Source of the DNA: Nereocystis luetkeana
Lineage: Eukaryota > Sar > Phaeophyceae > Laminariales > Laminariaceae
Reading direction: 5' to 3'
Length of the DNA stretch: 64,000 nt
NCBI GenBank assembly: GCA_031213475.1
Contig: JARUPZ010000017.1
Coordinates: 9,799,087-9,863,086 of the forward strand
This document shows, piece by piece, positions 1-28,773 of the stretch. The notes below the pieces were generated by a model. The model had not been told where the DNA came from, searched no databases, and worked only from the letters and a program-made list of their open reading frames with translations. Position numbers and translations under genes: made by a program. Within the stretch, counting starts at the first letter, position 1. Every line of letters starts with the position of its first letter.

Positions 1-2667
1 CCAGGTATACTTCTACGCAGGTACGCACATATAATTATAATTCGAGTGTGTCAACTGCTGTAGGGATCTTCAGACGAGCGAGTTTCAGGACTACGCACAT
101 ATTGCCCGCGGGTGGTTTTGCGGGTCACCGCGATCTTACTCGAGGTTTTCTGACGGGGTTCGTTTTATATCGAGTATGGTATCTCGGGTGAAGAAAAATA
201 GGGGAGAAAGAGCCATCATATGTGTTCCGACATGGGGGCCTGACGTAAAATGACCAAAGCTAACGAACAGCTGAGGTGCAGCACGTATTGCGTACAGTAC
301 GTACCAGGTATGGCGGGAGCATAGCCTGGTGGTGGATGTTCGAAAGCAGGCCCGCCGAGGGTGCTGAATGGAATAATCCGCTTATTCTCCTTGTAAATTG
401 TTCTTTCGTACTACCTGGTACTCCGTATTATATATTAATAAAAAAAAATTATCTTCGACGTACCACGCCTATAATACTTCAGTATACCCACATGCTATAG
501 AGGGACAAGTGGCCTCCCGTACAGGCAAGCAGGGCTGCTCCAGGCAGCAAACCCGCACACAGAGGCTGGACTACTGGGCCTCGGCGAATCGTGTGAGAAA
601 TGGCCTCCCAAACGACGAGCTGACCTACCATCAAGCCCTGGTCTCCAACCATACATCAGCCGGGGGGGTCTCTGCCTACAGACTTACCAGGTACATAATA
701 CTGGTACAACAACACAAATATCAGCTTGCATCCCACCGTTTTTTTTTGCATTCGAACCTGGCCTCGATTCTAGCAAGTAGACTAGACCACAATACACGGG
801 TCGCACGGTCTAGGCGAACGTGCTTTCTCCTACTACTTCTGCGAGGGAGCGCACGAGGGCATGCCATACGTTTAGCCGCTCCAGCCACCGTAAACGTACC
901 CCAGGCATGCGCAGGAAGATCTTGTTGGACAGCGACGAACTGCGAGTAAAGGCAATCCTCGACCTAAACGAGACGGGGGCGGTCTTGGCGCTTACCCTCC
1001 AAGGGTAACGAAAGGTCGACTTGTATTGGATATACAAGAATTGCCCCGTATTTTGGGGGCTTGCGGTCAAATACACCCTAAATGTTCTGAATACGGTCGG
1101 TCTTGCATATATATACAAACTACAAACCTCCTGCTACAAAGTGCTGCTCGAAATATATATATATCTATATGCTGTGTTAATAGCACGTACAATGGACCCT
1201 GAGGGCGAGATATACTCTTCACCTGTCTTCTTTACTTGATGGGCAATAGAAGGCCCTGTTGAGCTGCGCTGGTGTTTAGAACAGAGAGATAGATGCGACC
1301 GGTGCTGCTGTGTGTCTCCCGTTGCAGTCGTCGGTGCGATGCGCGTGTGCCGCTTTGCGATGGTGAGCGATTGGGCGAAGGAATGGTCGGCGTGGGCTCG
1401 AAGTGTAGATATTTATAGTGTATGTAAAATACCACCCGTCGAAATGTTGTTGGGTCTCCATCGGGTACCCTACAGGTAAAAGAAACATCTCGGAAAAATC
1501 TAGAGGAGGCGAAAGTACATGCGTACATGCACGTAATTGGGATATCGTCAGTGTTGGATCTCGATTCGGCAGATAGATATCGTTCGCCTCCTATGTATCC
1601 CCCCACTTTAGGCACAACAACAGCCGTATAATAACTTAAGTAATTAAGCAATTCATTGCACCCACCCTCTGGCCCTCTATCTATGTGCATGAAACTATAT
1701 GCAATAAAGCTGCACTAGTTTTTTTGTTACATATTAGTTGCTCTCTGCGCCCTGTACAAAAACGCGAGCACACATGTGCGCGTGGTGCAACTGCTGTGTT
1801 TGCAGTCTGCAGTCGTGTGCCTTGTATGCCACTTGGAATTCACACTATAATATATTATAGTTCAAGTCAATAGGCGACTACAGCAGCAGTGATTTCGTCC
1901 ACCCCTAACCCTATGCACATATCTATCGTGGGCCTGAGAGGTGCATTGTACCAACCCTGAGCAATGGCTTCCCATCAACTCAAGTCAATCACTCACAAGG
2001 GGGGCTGCGTTTTCACTGACGGTTTTTTCAAGTATTCAGGTCTGATTGATGGCACCTTCCACCTTCCAGGTCATTGGATTATGGTTGCCACAGCGCTTGT
2101 ATCTCTCGGGATTGAAGAATCGGCACGGACATCGTGGTTCTCCTGACGGGTAGACATGCACGGTTTATATGTGGACCGCATATATATATGATCGGAATAG
2201 CAAGCGCTGCAACATTGCTAGATTGCGAACGAACATAATAATAATAGATACCTGGTAATTAATTTCACCTGCCCATGTCACAGCATTGGGGTCTCCACAA
2301 AAGTTAATGGGTATTCGTTGTGGATCGGCGCTACTTCTAAAACAATTTCCGCCAAAGAAATGTTGCGCTTTTCATCCCCAAGGGTTTTTCCACGAACGGG
2401 TAGGTATACCATATCGTGCGTATACCAAACGACTCTGCGGCGACTTTGCACTGAAAAGGTGGGTGATCCCCGAAACCTTGCACACCTCGCATGGTCTACT
2501 GTAAATCATTGGATCCTTCCTCATGATTCAGATCTCTCTAGACAGATAGATCTGCTGCCGCAATCTTGTATGATCTAGCTCATGTCGCCGGGTGGGACCC
2601 GCGTACAAACTGCATGAATGATCTATTGCGCATATGCTTCCTGGGGTGGGTTTACACTATGCTCAGG

Positions 2668-2950
2668 TCCTGCACAGTCTCTCAGAACGGCTGGCGAAGA
2701 ACTAAAAGATCTAGATCACGATCTGTCCTGCAGTTGTAGCTGTGTGCAACCTTTCGATCGGCGCGGCAAGCTCATCCCGCGGGTTACATATCATATGATT
2801 TCTGGGATGGATCTTCTGCACTACGCACATATATCTTGCACAGCAGTCTCTCAGAACGGCAGGCGAGGACCTGAAAGATCTAGATCATGATCTGTCCTGC
2901 GGTTATAGGTGTGTGCAACCTAAGTCCATCCCGCGGGGGTCTCATATCAT
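2668..2950. repeat. Two-copy tandem repeat, ~165-bp period
   Basis: A block from about 2670 to 2793 recurs from about 2837 to 2949. Both copies share cagtctctcagaacgg, the gatctagatca core, cgatctgtcctgc or tgatctgtcctgc, gtgtgcaacct and atcccgcggg. A looser relative lies at about 2490-2660 and again at about 13185-13345, where cgccgggtgggacccg corresponds to tgccgggtgggaaccg. This is therefore a small dispersed family and not only a local duplication. No coding signal is evident. Confidence 0.7.
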
Positions 2951-5900
2951 TCGTTCACTACTGGCCTTGCATGCTCTACGAGTGTTACTCCTTTTCCCGT
3001 CCGTGCCATCAGTCACACCCACCACGACCATCACCACCACCAACACCAACACCACGGAGCTGGCACAGGAATGGCTCTTGATTCCATGTCGGCATTTCAC
3101 ACACGTTTATGCCTGGGTGGGAGAATGGTAGTGGCTGGGTATAGGCCTGGCACCTACCTGGCACACACGATTGCGGTGGTGGTGAGATCTGTAAGTTTCT
3201 ATGCTACCTATTACCGTAGAAGATGTGTATGCCTTGGAAGGGTCTGTGTGAGCTGCATGATCTGCGGGTGTTTTGCCGAGTGCAATGGTCTGTATTAATC
3301 CACGCGCGACCTGGGTCATGTCTATGTAGTGGAATCTATCAAATACAAGTATATGACGTATAGATAAGGAGAGTTGAGACGCTCTCAAGGCACACAATTC
3401 AACGTGTTTAGCCGTCATTCAGGATCGAAGACTTACTGCGATCTCTCGCGATTTTCGACGCGGCTCGAGGCCACCAATCGCGATCAGCCCTTCGTTTCGA
3501 GGACGAGATTTGTGGTCAATATTCGAGGCCGAGAAAAGAGGATATATGATCGGCGGGGTCCAAGGTGCGTTAACGAGTTACAGCACAGTGAACTGCTTGC
3601 CCTATTTACTATTTACGTCAAGTTCTTTTAGGCCTAAAAATTCAGTCTTAACTGAAGGGCTAATATCGTAAAATAAAGCTTTTGGGAATTGTATTGTGTA
3701 ATTCGAATTCGGACAATTCAATGCTCCCCCCAATTGGTCGATCCTCAGCTTTTGCCAAGCAAGCCTTCTAGTGTGGATAGTTCGATCGCGATTTGTGATC
3801 GGTACATGCATTCAAGCCGGCGGCGTTTCTTTTTCAGCATTATCTGTTATTGGCTATTATTGAAGAAACCAAGTGTGATAGGGGCCGCGAACTGATATCC
3901 TAAAACCTTTTATAGTTTTCAAATTCGAGAGTACGAGGAGAGAGGGGAGTATCACAACACACGGGGAACGTGTGCAGTGAGGGAGACGCCACAGGCTAGC
4001 GGGACGCCCTGAAAATACCGTGGGATACCGTGGGATACCGCGAGACGTGGGAACTCGTTCATGATACCGTACGATACCGGAGGGAATGCCAGTGGATACC
4101 TAACGTACCTTCGTAGCTCGAAACAGGGGGCGCATACTGCACGCCTCTCGCTCAGTATTTGACATGCATAGTGTACGCCCACGGACCGGACATGAACAGG
4201 GGACAGCAAAGGGAAGACATAAGCATGAGGTTACGCGCTTGGCGGAAACGGCCATAAAACAACCGCGCTAAAGGTTGAGGAATGGAATGGCACAGAGTAC
4301 CATCTCCTTACTTACTGGCTTGGCCCTCCTTGATTGTGGAGACGTGATACCGTTCTGCTTGTCGACTTTGGGTCTCTTTGACCACAGAGTGGGCTACACA
4401 ATCCGTTGACCGAAACAGCGATGAGTTGCTCGGCTGTGTCCTGCCCGGCGGTAGCATATATATCTCGGGCCCCCGGAATAATACCCTCTCAATCCGTTTG
4501 CGGGGGTGCCCAGGCAAAGGATGTACACACATGTATCGCGTATTTCAAGGTTTACCACTTGGTTCAGTCGCGAAGAGCGCTCAGAGAAACTGCTTCGGCG
4601 AAGTGGAACGCCTGTGGGTGAAAGAGAGACAAAACAGGGAGCAAAGCGCCGTTGTTGCATACCTGGTATATTCTTGACGGTTCCGATGAAGCGCTGACTG
4701 GCCTGCTCGAATTCACCGCCTCTCGGTTTTTCGTGCACGACAGCCATGTTACAGTGTACTTAGCGACGATCATTTTTTCTACAAGATGCTTCCCGAAGTA
4801 GAGTATTCCCGAAGCCGCACTGACTGGACGATCGTGACCCTGGGAAGGGCAAAAGGCAGAGCGCACGGCGTGTCTAAAAAGTAAAATCACAAGTTACGTT
4901 GCCATTGATATGGACTATGCTATAACAAGGGCGACATCATAATTGCAATATGGAAAAACGGAGGGTATGCCATGTGGCTTGGACTTGTAGCGTACTATTT
5001 CCTCTCGTCGTGCAGAGCGTCAGAATTGTGGGCATATGCAATCGGGCAGCCCCCCTCCCCCCCCCCCCACCCCGCCCCCCAGGGTTTGACCTGACGTGGT
5101 GCTGCCTTGGTTTCTTTCACCGCTTGCCTTTGGGAGCACATATCGACCGCCACCGCAGTGCAGGTAAAATATTCGGCGTGGAGGAGCGACCAAAAGAGAG
5201 CGGGGTGGACCATCGCGCGAACGGGGCTCATAAACGAGGGAGAGACCGGGGGGGGGGCGCGTCGATGGGAGCCTTCGAATCCCTATTGGAGCTGCTCAGC
5301 GTACACCCCGCCCGTCTACCAGAGGGGGCGCCGTTGACGGTCAGGGGCAATTCGCTCGGTTGAAAAGTATTCACTAGGACGGAGCGGTGGCGGCGCTGAT
5401 ATTTATGGTAGGAAATAGCGGTAGAAACTATGCGCAGTTCGTACTACACTTGGAGATAATCGGGCGGGTGGGGCAGCCAATTAGCGGTGCGATGCATCTC
5501 GGGGTTGAAAATTTAGCGCGTATACTCGTAGGAAGACGGAAGGTTCGGAGTTTTATTTTTTTCAACATATATATGCGAGGGAGGCAGAGGGACGGAGCAA
5601 ATGCGGTCTCCGCGGTACACTCGCCAAAACGCAGAACAGTTGTAGCTTGGGAAGGGCGTTTCAGTTTTATCGGGTTGGCCTTACGATGTGAGTGTGAGAT
5701 ATCCCCACAGGAAATAAATGGAGTGGGGCTATCAGACTTCGGGTTAACCCGACTCATCAAACGTTGCGGAGTTTTCATGACATGCAGAAGGCGGATACCA
5801 GCAGGGCATCTCACACAACGGTGGCCGCTCGCGTCATATCGTTGGATTTAATATATATTGCACGATAGGGTGGTACTGGGGGCGCCCATTGCAGTCCCGT

Positions 5901-6414
5901 TAGGTAGGGAGCGGTGGTGGTCTACGTGTCAACGTAAACCCAAATTCCCCACATCAAACGCGATTCGTGACATCTATAATACCACGACTGGCAGCAACGA
6001 AATGTCACAATGTTCGTCACGATTGATTCGTGATTTTTGTTTCCTACGTACGCTATATATACTAGTTAATACCTGGTACTGAAATACCACCAATTTTGCC
6101 CCAACACATTTGAATTCCAGTCCCGGGCGCATGTAAGACGGTTCTGTGTCACCCTCCGTTTCCACCCCTCCCTCCTTAACATACAAGGACCATTCACACA
6201 ACAACCGGGACTGATTTATGGAGGGACCTGTCCTGTTTGGGGTCCCCGGGGGCTCGGTAGGCGGTCCGCGTGCCTGTTGAGACCACTTTCGTAGGTTCAA
6301 TCAAGTATCACCGAGTGCATACTCGTAAATATCTTTCCGTGCATAGAAATTGATTAGAGGAAAGCGCGAAAGCGTGCGCAACATCCGATGAACATCGATG
6401 AGCTGTGGGAATGC

Positions 6415-7160
6415 TGAACCTTGTGCGCGATCAAAAAGAAGCACGGCACGTGCAGGGGGTGTACTCGATAGGAGATATGTACTCGATCTCATGCATGGCC
6501 ATAGTCGTATGACCATAGGCTCTCGCATCCCTACAATACCGGGACGGAGCATGTCGGGTTTTCGCCGACCAGGCAGACGTTGCTTGCACCAAGCGCGAAG
6601 CGCCGTGAGGTGTCCGGCGAGTCGCATGAAGGGTGAGCTGCATCCTACGAAGAACCGCTTTTTTTGAGGCGAACATGCATAATATATATGGACGACAGCT
6701 TCAATGAGTTGGTTTTAATTTCCGGTGTAGGCATTTCCAGAGACAGCAATGGGAGTACTATGTAACTGCCTCTTGGGTGCCTTACCTTGAACACTACGTG
6801 ATAAGATCAATCCCAATTGTGCGAAGTAAAGGTTCTCCACCTCGCACAAATGATCTAACTCGACAACCAGCTGTGGGCGACCGCCAAAAAAAGAAGGAAA
6901 AACGGTACCCTGGTTGTCTAGCTCACGTAATGAGCGGCATGTTTTACAGTGTCGTTGCCAACCGACGCCAACCCAACCTATATAAAATAGGGGGGGTGCA
7001 AAATGAAGGCACGTACCGGGGGAAGAAGGGACGACACGTGACCCAGAATACCGCTGAGGGTAACACCTCCTACGAGTTGAGCTGGAAAGTACAAGTGGCG
7101 ATGAAAAAAATACAAAATATAATAAATAAATAATCTTGGAAGTATTGGTAGACCCTCTAT
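6415..7160 (-). repeat. RC1 dispersed repeat, longest copy
   Basis: Read on the - strand, this copy contains a series of blocks that return in the same order at 17480-17995: taggttgggttggcgtcggt, ggcggtcgcccac with gtcgagttagatcattt, cattgctgtctctgg, cacccttcatgcgactcgcc, acctcacggcgcttcgcgct, and a final gtacacccc C-rich end. The - strand can be read in short open stretches across it, but stops and frame changes separate them, and no known domain is visible. It is either an old non-autonomous transposon or a decayed coding element. The class is not resolved. Confidence 0.6.
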
Positions 7161-8389
7161 GATGTGATCGGTTACCACCGGAATGGACGCGTTTCACGTG
7201 GCTCACGCGCGAGATCTTAACTATCAATACAAAGCGCTTACACACGACGTACGTCGAGTTTATGCGCTTCTGTTGTTATGTGTCGGTTGTTGAAGCCAAC
7301 TCGCCACCTATACACACATACCCTGGGTATACCTGGTATGGAGAGACCGATCTTTTTCAGCGCGTCAGAGCCTACTGTTGTGACCTCAACCCCTTTTAAA
7401 TTAGTATTAAACTGCACTGTACCTGGTACGTAAAACATGCATTTGGCTATAAAAACCCAACTACTAATAAGTTGTCCCTAAAACGGTAGACTAGGGTGCG
7501 ATCTTAGAGGGGTTATCGATCCTTTAGTGTTGGCAGAGGGGATCGGCCGACGGGTGAACCGTACGTGCAGCCGTGTGGTCTCCTACAGAAAGCACATTTA
7601 TTTGATGCGGAAACGGGTATTCAAGCTCGTCGGCAACCGTCGCTAGAGAGCAGAGATCCGACATTCGACATGATATGCACGCGCCCTTGGCACCTACCAG
7701 GTATTAATAGCGCACGACACACTATTATTGGTACTGAATTTATTGCGGGGGACCATATTAAGTTGGACCTGCGAGGGAGAGAAAAACCTACCAGGTACAT
7801 ATTTCGCTATTTTTACTATTATTATTAAAAAAATATTACAATATTAGGCCCTATTTGCTACCAGGTATGGTTCCCCGTCGTAATAGAAATATACGTACCC
7901 TTTCTGTCGTTCCGGTGGTCCGCGGGTTCTCAGCCTAAATGAACACTCCAAGATATTTATTAGAGGCGTTCTGCGTAGGTACGTGTGTGTGCACCTTTGA
8001 TATCCTTCGTCTGGATCCATTTTGATTCTGTTTATTTTGCCGTCAGCTCCATGGTATGGTATGATGAGTTAATAATGTGAGAACAACAATAACAGTGATA
8101 TGATGTGCGTTGCTGTATGAGTACGCACCTGGATATGATTTGACAGCAGCAGCGGCCCACATCGGTCGGTCGTTCGCCTACATCCGCTGGCAACTTATTT
8201 CGAACACCCTGGCTGGCGTGTACACCATCCCCCGCCCACTCTATACTACCCTCCAGCGTGCCTGCCTGGATTATTATAGTACGTAGCCATCGTCCTGCCC
8301 TGCAACGCTTTAGACTACAGCAGTGTGGTAGTCCCACCGAGATATAACTAACAGTAGACCAAGATCACCCTATTTGAATCCTTGCCACC

Positions 8390-25043
<16,654 letters not shown>

Positions 25044-28000
25044 CCTTCTTCGCACTTCAGTCAGCGAGGAAAAATTGACGACTTCAGCGGCTGCCACTCC
25101 GTAATTGGGAGATGATGCCGTCCGGTGTTGAGTTTATGATAATCGAAAAGGAGGGGATGCGACGTGATACATCGATTCTAGTCGTCCCGTCGGGGCGTTC
25201 ACGTTGGTCGTAGACGGTTGGTATCGTCAGAGTTGTCAACCCAAGGAGGGTGAGTTCACGAAAACACCGGACAGTCATGGGCGCGGGGTGCCGGTAACGT
25301 CAGTCGCCGAAAACGTACGGAATTGCAATGAAATTTGTCGTAGATGGGCGGTATATATGGCCTGCATGTCGACATCGTAGACCAAGCCTAGCCTACGTTT
25401 ATGCGTGCAACGTAGATGTGTCGCCGGGTGCTGGGTTGAGTTAAGGGTATTCCTCTCGGTATAGACGTGCTTGCTCTCTTACGTATGAATGTTCCCGAAG
25501 TTGTTTGTATCGTGTATGATACCGGGTGCGTAGGCTGTGTATCATTTTTTCCCCAGGAAGCTCGTCTCTGTGTTGGAAACCTGCTGAGGGCGTTCTATGT
25601 GTGTACACATATTAAATCGAAATAAATGTGTTTGGTTGGTGTTCTTCCCCTCCAGAGTTTTTTGGAGCCCGCCGTGTGGCCGTGGACGCGAAAACAACGA
25701 GGCAGTGTGCGATGCTTTTGATGCATGTCGCACAACCTCAAGTACAAAAAAAATGAAACCAAAGCTGAAATCAATCCAAAATAAACACAGAAAAAAAGGA
25801 AACACTCGTGGAAGGAAGAAGAAAGAGAACAAGGGGAGGAAACATGAGATTAGAAAAACGAGTACTTTATACTCGGTAGAAGATCATAGGGAATCACCCA
25901 TCGGGGTGAACCTCGACACTTCCTCTCAGCCAAGGTTGAATCAGTTAGAAAACGGCTCAAGCGAGGGAGCCCAGAAAATACATGTGATGGTGTCCCTACC
26001 GTAGCAACTCTACATGCACTATATTTTTTCGGTTTCAAGAGCCGGTAGCATATATATGCTACAGCCTGACTTTGAGAAGCGTCTTCGATGCAAACACGGG
26101 ACAGCGTGAGTGCCGCCCCTGTAAATATTTAATGAAGACTTGGATGAAAGCCCCCTTTTATATCACGACTTACTTCAGGAAAACCAACCTAGCCGGACGT
26201 GGTAACTCGCGCCAAAGGTGGAAAAAACGTAACCTGTTCTTCTCAAAGGGGCGTGTCTACATACATACACAGATAGATGAGAGTCGTACCATTCTGTAAT
26301 AGGCTCCATGCTTCACACGTGGACATCGTATCATTATATCTCGAACTGACCCCGGCAGGCGAGCCACTCCATTGGTGCGGTTTCCGGGTATGAAAATAGT
26401 GCTTCGCCACACAGCACGACACCTACCATATCTGAACACTTACTGTAACATATCTATAGTGTCAACAGCCGCCCTAGTTGGCGCTAGATATTACAGCCCC
26501 CGAAGAACGGGCCACAAAGTGCCAGGTAAGACAGCACAGCACATACATGTCAACCCCCCCCCGAAAAATGGTGTCCAGGCTAAGAACAGCAACCCGATTT
26601 TTAAACTCCGTCTGACTATATTTCAGTATTTATTTCCCGGACTAAGGCGAGACAACAGTGACTACGGCCAGGGACATACCCAACTTCGAGAGTATGCTGA
26701 TAAAACCTTCACCACGAGCGTATTTTCTTTGTCAAAATACTATTAACAAAATAGTTACAAGGGAGCCCAAAACACGATTATAGACGCTGCGTGTTGATTG
26801 TGTGCTCAGGAAAACGACATACAAGACCCATCGTAAACTGAGGAGTTCCATGCTGGATTGGGATTACGGTAGTGAAAAAATGTCAGCCTACGGATGGCAC
26901 TCGTTGTGTAGTTCCTTATCAAACCGAGTCGATTCGAGAGCTCGGGAATATTCCAGGAGAGAGTTCCGTGTCACGAACCACGCGTTTCCATGCCAGCCGC
27001 GCCTACATCTTCAGGGATCAATCAACGTGTTCACCTGTGTATCGTATCCCTCTCGATAACGTCGCGACTCCCTGTTGCATACTCTGTCAGAGCAGAACAG
27101 CAGCGCGTCTCTCTCGAGAAACAACTCAAGCATTCGACTAGAGCAGCCCCCTAGCTAGCTAACTAGCTAGCCAGCCAGCCCCCGCAGTGGCAATGGAACA
27201 TACAACAACGTATTGCATCTAAACTTTATATCACCCAAGACACCAGTTCGTGGTTTGGCTGTACGTTGTGCGCAACTGGCCAAAATCCAAAGCTTTCCAC
27301 ACGGATAGTCAAGACCACCGGCATACCCTTACTGGCGTGTCAACTGTCAACCTTGGCCTTACTCACCACGTGGGTGCCTCCCAACACCTTTTCTATTTCT
27401 CGAACGAATTCCGCGTCCCATTCAACCAACCATCCCAACAAATTGGGCGACGTCAACGCAAAACCCGGACAAGAGGAGAAACGGAACGGTTCGACGCCGA
27501 AACATTAACACATTTCCTTTAAACAAGGTTCCGCGCACTAAACACGTGTCTGTTTACGACGGAACACAGCTTTCCCCTTCGGAGGTTCTGCTTTCAGATC
27601 ACGTGTCCCTTCGCGAGAGTCGCTCGGACATCCTGAATGAACGCGGTCGATGGAGGCCTGCCAACGGACTCACCGGGGCACTTACTATGCTGAACACCTC
27701 GAAGCACACAATAGTAGATCCCTCCGTAAGTGACCGTGAACGGACTCAAGGGTAGCTCGAGGGCTCGGGGTATTCAACCCTCGGGGAGAACTCAACCGAG
27801 TTGACGTCACTTCTCTTTCGGATCAATGGATTGTTGTTGTGCGGATCACTCTCTATAGGTTAATATACGAAAGCCGACAAGAATAAGGATATTTGATCTT
27901 CAGTCTAGGAAGGCAACGGAAATAAACACGAGGATACTGCTCTATTAATAGCCTGTTCCTGAACCTTCGCGCTCGTGGCATCTACTGCCGAAACCGGCGA

Positions 28001-28100
28001 ACGGGCGGACATATTTAGGCGACTTAAGGTATAAAACCCGCCCTAACGTGGCCAACATTGACTGTACGGCGTGTGCATGGTCGGTCTACAACCGCTGGCA

Positions 28101-28307
28101 TCAAATATCCACAGGCTTGGCGATGAACAACTCCGCGATAGGATTGAGCCAGGTATAGGTAGCGAAACGTAGGTCTCCGATACCGTGTGCCCCACTGCTG
28201 GTATGGACGAATCACTCTCCCGGCCGAGTGTCTTTGTTTCCGGAGTAGACGTCGCACGCAGATCCCGGCACGTACGTGAGTGCACAGCTCTTTGTTGTCC
28301 TTAGTTC
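28101..28307 (-). pseudogene. Orphan exon 6 of a third spondin-like paralogue
   Basis: The - strand begins after acgcag with GTKDNKELCTH, and the 3' part reads HGIGDLRFATYTWLNPIAELFIAKPVDI-stop in another frame. It aligns end to end with exon 6 of both genes (206 bp); this copy is 207 bp, so one net base has been inserted, just after CTH. In the restored reading the PGEGYVH Gly codon GGA is a TGA stop. The splice acceptor is still intact. I find no exons 1-5 for it. It points the same way as gene 2. Confidence 0.88.
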
Positions 28308-28366
28308 CTGCGTGGGTTTGTATATGGCAGGCAGCGAACACGCCGTTCCAACAGGCGTGATATCTG

Positions 28367-28458
28367 TATAGGACTGCGATCCCGTTTTGGGGGCGAATCA
28401 TTCAAATTCTAAGTCATATATATATGCCCTTTTCGAGAATGAAGTCCTAAAAGGGTTG
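28367..28458. mobile_element. MITE-B copy beside the orphan exon
   Basis: Arms taggactgcgatcccgtttt and a decayed tgaagtcctaaaagggttg lie 60 bp upstream (on the - strand) of the orphan exon's acceptor. The middle of the right arm has been lost to a tatatata stretch. Confidence 0.6.
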
Positions 28459-28664
28459 TGGGAATAAAAAAGGTAGTCACAATCCTGTTCGAACATCCGC
28501 CGCGATGACACTAGAATTTGAAAAGGGTTGCTTCACGCAGAACAACATTTATTTCAGTTGCTTCTCCCCGCCACTTCCGTCACAGTCGTGTCCTACAGCC
28601 GTCTACCCAGTCTCCACAACATAGGATCCCTCTACTTTCTTTAGCCAGCTGTGAGCAGAGAGGG

Positions 28665-28773
28665 TATTACGGGGGGCCATAGTTAACAGGACCAAATATT
28701 GTTAGTAAAAATGGTTAAACATATAGGTTTTTATGTATACCATAGGTCCTGTTAACTATGGTCCCCCGTGATA
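28665..28773. mobile_element. MITE-A copy, best preserved
   Basis: The palindrome runs from tattacggggggccatag to ctatggtcccccgtgatag. The two arms match almost without error over about 30 bp and the centre is A/T-rich. Candidate target duplication TA or TTA cannot be told from the ends. Confidence 0.85.

Larger units (their letters stand above)
1..8389. other. Intergenic region, no supported gene
   Basis: I see no exon chain, conserved domain or RNA gene here. Open frames are short, overlap on both strands and lack protein character. What can be named is a tandem repeat near 2.7-2.95 kb, one long RC1 repeat near 6.4-7.2 kb and a scatter of TACCTGGTA palindromes. The 5' regulatory sequence of the + strand spondin-like gene must lie at the right end of this stretch. 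I find no convincing TATA or Inr element there beyond an A/T-rich gatataa about 50 bp before the start codon. Confidence 0.6.

Noticed and set aside
398-949. Open frame of 183 codons on +
   Set aside because: No domain, signal peptide or splice logic; an overlapping - frame is equally open, and the composition looks random.
2668-2950. CRISPR-like or regulatory direct repeats
   Set aside because: Only two long diverged units, no short identical repeats with unique spacers, and a eukaryotic setting.
4000-4090. gataccgtgggataccg-type short repeats
   Set aside because: Only a few imperfect copies; too little to call a minisatellite.
5387-5851. Open frames on both strands of 128-154 codons
   Set aside because: No conserved motif or exon structure; treated as chance open frames.
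28024-28401. Intact 125-codon gene on -
   Set aside because: The frame covers the shifted part of the orphan exon 6; the aligned domain needs a frame change and crosses a stop, so it is a pseudogene.
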